DNA from: Gammaproteobacteria bacterium
GTDB taxonomy: Bacteria > Pseudomonadota > Gammaproteobacteria > Pseudomonadales > Pseudohongiellaceae
Length of the DNA stretch: 6,265 nucleotides
NCBI GenBank assembly: GCA_016762995.1
Contig: JAESUT010000189.1
Coordinates: 1-6,265, forward strand
Reading direction: 5' to 3'
Below are positions 4,582 to 6,265 of the stretch, piece after piece. The first letter of the stretch is position 1. Each line of letters starts with the position of its first letter. The notes under the pieces were generated by a model. It had not been told where the DNA came from and did no database searches. It worked only from the letters and a program-made list of their open reading frames with translations. Both the position numbers and the translations under genes were made by a program.

Positions 4582-6265
4582 ATGTATTCCTCGATCAAAG
4601 TCCTGAGAACCTTTGGGTTCTTCTTTTCTTTAATTTCCTTGTTGTTATCCAACCAGGCAATGGCGCAAGGCCTGACGGGCACAGAAAACGGCGAATGGCG
4701 CTATCTTGGTGGCGATGCCGGCAACACGCGTTACTCGCCACTGAACCAGATCAATGCCTCGAATTTCTCCGAGCTTGAGCAGGCTTGGATTTGGCGCAGC
4801 GATAATTTTGGTCCGAATCTTGACTACTTCTCGCGTTCGACGCCAGTCTTTGTGGACGGCATGCTATACACCGTGGCGACTCCTCGCCGACAGGTAATAG
4901 CGATGGACCCGGCTACCGGGGAGAACATTTGGACCTTTCGCGAACCCGCTACAATTAGGCACCAGCGTTCGCCGAGGCAGGCTTACGGCAAAGGAGTAGC
5001 CTATGCCGAGGTAGATGGTCGGGGAGTTGTCTATATAACGACGCCGGGCTTCTTTCTCTGGGCTCTCGATGCTAAGACGGGCAGGCCATTAGAAAATTGG
5101 GGAAAGCCAGTACCTCTAGAGGGTTTTGAGCAGACTGGTGTGGTCGATCTCATACCAAAACTTGTAGAGGATTGGGGGCCGTGGCAGGACTATGTGGTTG
5201 CTGGTGGCAGTTACGACCCGGACTATGGCATACCGCGCGAGCTTGGCATGGTTACCGCCTCCGCTCCGCCCATTGTAGTCAATGGTGTGGTGGTCGTGTT
5301 GGTTGGGCATCAACCCAGCTACGGACAGACTCGTATCGAGAATGTGCCGGGCGACATAATGGGCTTCGATGCGGCGAGTGGTGAGTTTATGTGGAAGTTT
5401 CATTCCATTCCCCGACCAGGTGAAGTAGGTAACGAGACCTGGGAAAACGATGCCTGGCAATTCTCCGGCGACATTTCTACCTGGGCGCCAGCCTCTGCCG
5501 ATCCTGAGTTGGGTCTCGTCTACATGGTGACCAATGCATCAACGGTGCAGTCCTATGCCGGTCATCGTCCTGGGTACAACTTATTTGGCGGCAGTGTGTT
5601 GGCGCTGGATGTACAAACCGGAGAACGTCGTTGGCATTATCAAATACACCGCAGCGATCAGTGGAACTATGACCTACCCACTCCGCCTATGCTGATGGAC
5701 CTAGTTGTCGACGGGAAAGCGATACCTGCACTTATTCAGAATACTAAACAGGGCCTTGTGTTCGCGTTTAATCGCGAGACCGGCGAGCCTATTTGGCCGA
5801 TTCAGGATCGCGAGGTCTTCCAAACGCAGGTGCCGGGAAATTACACCGCTCCTACTCAGCCATTTCCAACTTGGCCGGAACCCGTTGATGGGATTGTTAC
5901 GAACGGTTTAACCGAAGAGTTTGTTATAGATTACACGCCTGAGCTAAAAGAGCAGGCCATGGTAATCCTGAATGGCTATCGCGTTGGTGGCTTGTACGTT
6001 CCGGCTCTGCCGCAGGGACACGAGAATGACTACATCAACAATATCGGCTGCATCGGCGCCGGCAATGTTATTCCCCATCCACCTGTCGGGGACCCGAGTA
6101 CGGGATTAATGTTCGCATCCCACGCGCGCAATTGTTTCGCGCCGGGGTTCATGCGGCCGACCAACGGCGTGGATAGAGACAATCCGAACTACCCAATCCC
6201 CGGCCAGGGCGGTGTGACACCGAATAGCACGCCGACTACCGGTAAGACGGTAGTGGCTTGGTTGC
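4582..6265 (+). CDS. PQQ-dependent dehydrogenase, glucose-dehydrogenase-like beta-propeller (3' partial)
   Basis: The frame is open from ATG 4582 to the window edge: 561 codons plus one base. The signal peptide is 1-28 (Lys6 and Arg9, then a Phe/Leu-rich core, cut AMA|QG). The mature N-terminus EWRYLGGDAGNTRYSPLNQI (38-57) is the standard opening of quinoprotein dehydrogenases. At least five propeller-blade repeats of the form A-x-D-x-x-T-G-E-x-x-W are visible, at 107-117, 161-173, 261-271, 341-351 and 395-405. HSIPRPGE (274-281), GHRPGYNLFGGS (327-338), QWNYDLP (360-366) and TKQG (388-391) are typical of the membrane glucose-dehydrogenase branch. Lys389 probably corresponds to the PQQ-contacting Lys of E. 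coli Gcd. There is no CC pair, as in methanol dehydrogenase, and no CxxCH haem motif so far; the only cysteines are Cys490 and Cys518. The enzyme should oxidise a sugar or alcohol in the periplasm, substrate unknown. Unlike E. coli Gcd it lacks an N-terminal five-helix membrane domain, so a soluble form is likely. The C-terminal part is missing from the window. Confidence 0.93.
   Translation, partial: MYSSIKVLRTFGFFFSLISLLLSNQAMAQGLTGTENGEWRYLGGDAGNTRYSPLNQINASNFSELEQAWIWRSDNFGPNLDYFSRSTPVFVDGMLYTVATPRRQVIAMDPATGENIWTFREPATIRHQRSPRQAYGKGVAYAEVDGRGVVYITTPGFFLWALDAKTGRPLENWGKPVPLEGFEQTGVVDLIPKLVEDWGPWQDYVVAGGSYDPDYGIPRELGMVTASAPPIVVNGVVVVLVGHQPSYGQTRIENVPGDIMGFDAASGEFMWKFHSIPRPGEVGNETWENDAWQFSGDISTWAPASADPELGLVYMVTNASTVQSYAGHRPGYNLFGGSVLALDVQTGERRWHYQIHRSDQWNYDLPTPPMLMDLVVDGKAIPALIQNTKQGLVFAFNRETGEPIWPIQDREVFQTQVPGNYTAPTQPFPTWPEPVDGIVTNGLTEEFVIDYTPELKEQAMVILNGYRVGGLYVPALPQGHENDYINNIGCIGAGNVIPHPPVGDPSTGLMFASHARNCFAPGFMRPTNGVDRDNPNYPIPGQGGVTPNSTPTTGKTVVAWL
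4606..4636 (+). promoter_or_regulatory. Hairpin followed by a T-rich tract inside the dehydrogenase signal-peptide codons
   Basis: AGAACC (4606-4611), loop TTTG, and GGTTCT (4616-4621) form a perfect 6-bp stem, which a G-T pair could extend outward. It is followed directly by a T-rich run, TTCTTTTCTTTAATTT, with its first base in the stem end. The layout resembles a weak intrinsic terminator or attenuator about 25 bases into the gene. The Phe/Leu-rich signal peptide would by itself make this stretch T-rich, so it may have no regulatory role. Confidence 0.25.

Noticed and set aside
4488..4682. 64-residue minus-strand reading frame across the dehydrogenase start
   Set aside because: It is opposite the signal-peptide codons and Shine-Dalgarno site of a confident gene and has no family features.
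5116..5460. 114-residue minus-strand reading frame opposite the PQQ dehydrogenase
   Set aside because: It lies entirely within well-conserved propeller coding sequence, with no ribosome-binding site or recognisable protein features.
1..6265. Mobile element, CRISPR, toxin-antitoxin, defence or tRNA features
   Set aside because: No transposase or integrase, regularly spaced repeats, small gene pairs or tRNA-like folds were found on either strand.

Overview
The window looks like chromosomal DNA from a Gram-negative bacterium, most likely a marine or environmental gammaproteobacterium or a close relative. The basis is balanced base composition, Shine-Dalgarno starts, and four consecutive genes that each encode a Sec-type signal peptide. 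The protein families (S46 dipeptidyl peptidase, PQQ-dependent beta-propeller dehydrogenase, secreted metallo-beta-lactamase-fold hydrolase, and an uncharacterised secreted family) are ones I associate with such organisms. I cannot name a genus from the sequence. I see no tRNA, rRNA, CRISPR array, insertion sequence or phage gene.

Layout from left to right. Bases 1-85 hold the C-terminal tail of an unidentified plus-strand gene. After a short gap with a 15-bp imperfect tandem duplication comes a 336-residue secreted protein of unknown function (150-1160, plus). It meets tail to tail, with overlapping stop codons, a secreted MBL-fold hydrolase (1157-2020, minus). The MBL gene lies 23 bp downstream of an S46 dipeptidyl peptidase (2044-4248, minus), and the two probably form one transcript. 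A 333-bp divergent intergenic region (4249-4581) separates the peptidase from a plus-strand PQQ-dependent dehydrogenase, which begins at 4582 and is cut by the window edge at 6265 after 561 codons.

Functionally this is an envelope or periplasmic catabolic neighbourhood. The S46 enzyme should clip dipeptides from oligopeptides, and its residue +18 from the catalytic Ser is Gly, which points to the DPP7-type rather than the acidic-specific DPP11-type. The PQQ enzyme should oxidise a sugar or alcohol and pass electrons to the respiratory chain. The MBL enzyme and the unknown secreted protein have no assignable substrate. A shared pathway cannot be shown from sequence.

I find no clear new biological system. 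The points most worth checking are: an 8-bp inverted repeat (TATCCGTA-N12-TACGGATA) lying over a plausible promoter for the peptidase operon; two perfect 16-bp palindromes in the unknown gene; a 12-bp degenerate tandem repeat that multiplies in-frame ATG codons at the MBL start; Asn at the likely catalytic-Asp position of the PQQ enzyme; and a hairpin plus T-rich tract inside its signal-peptide codons.
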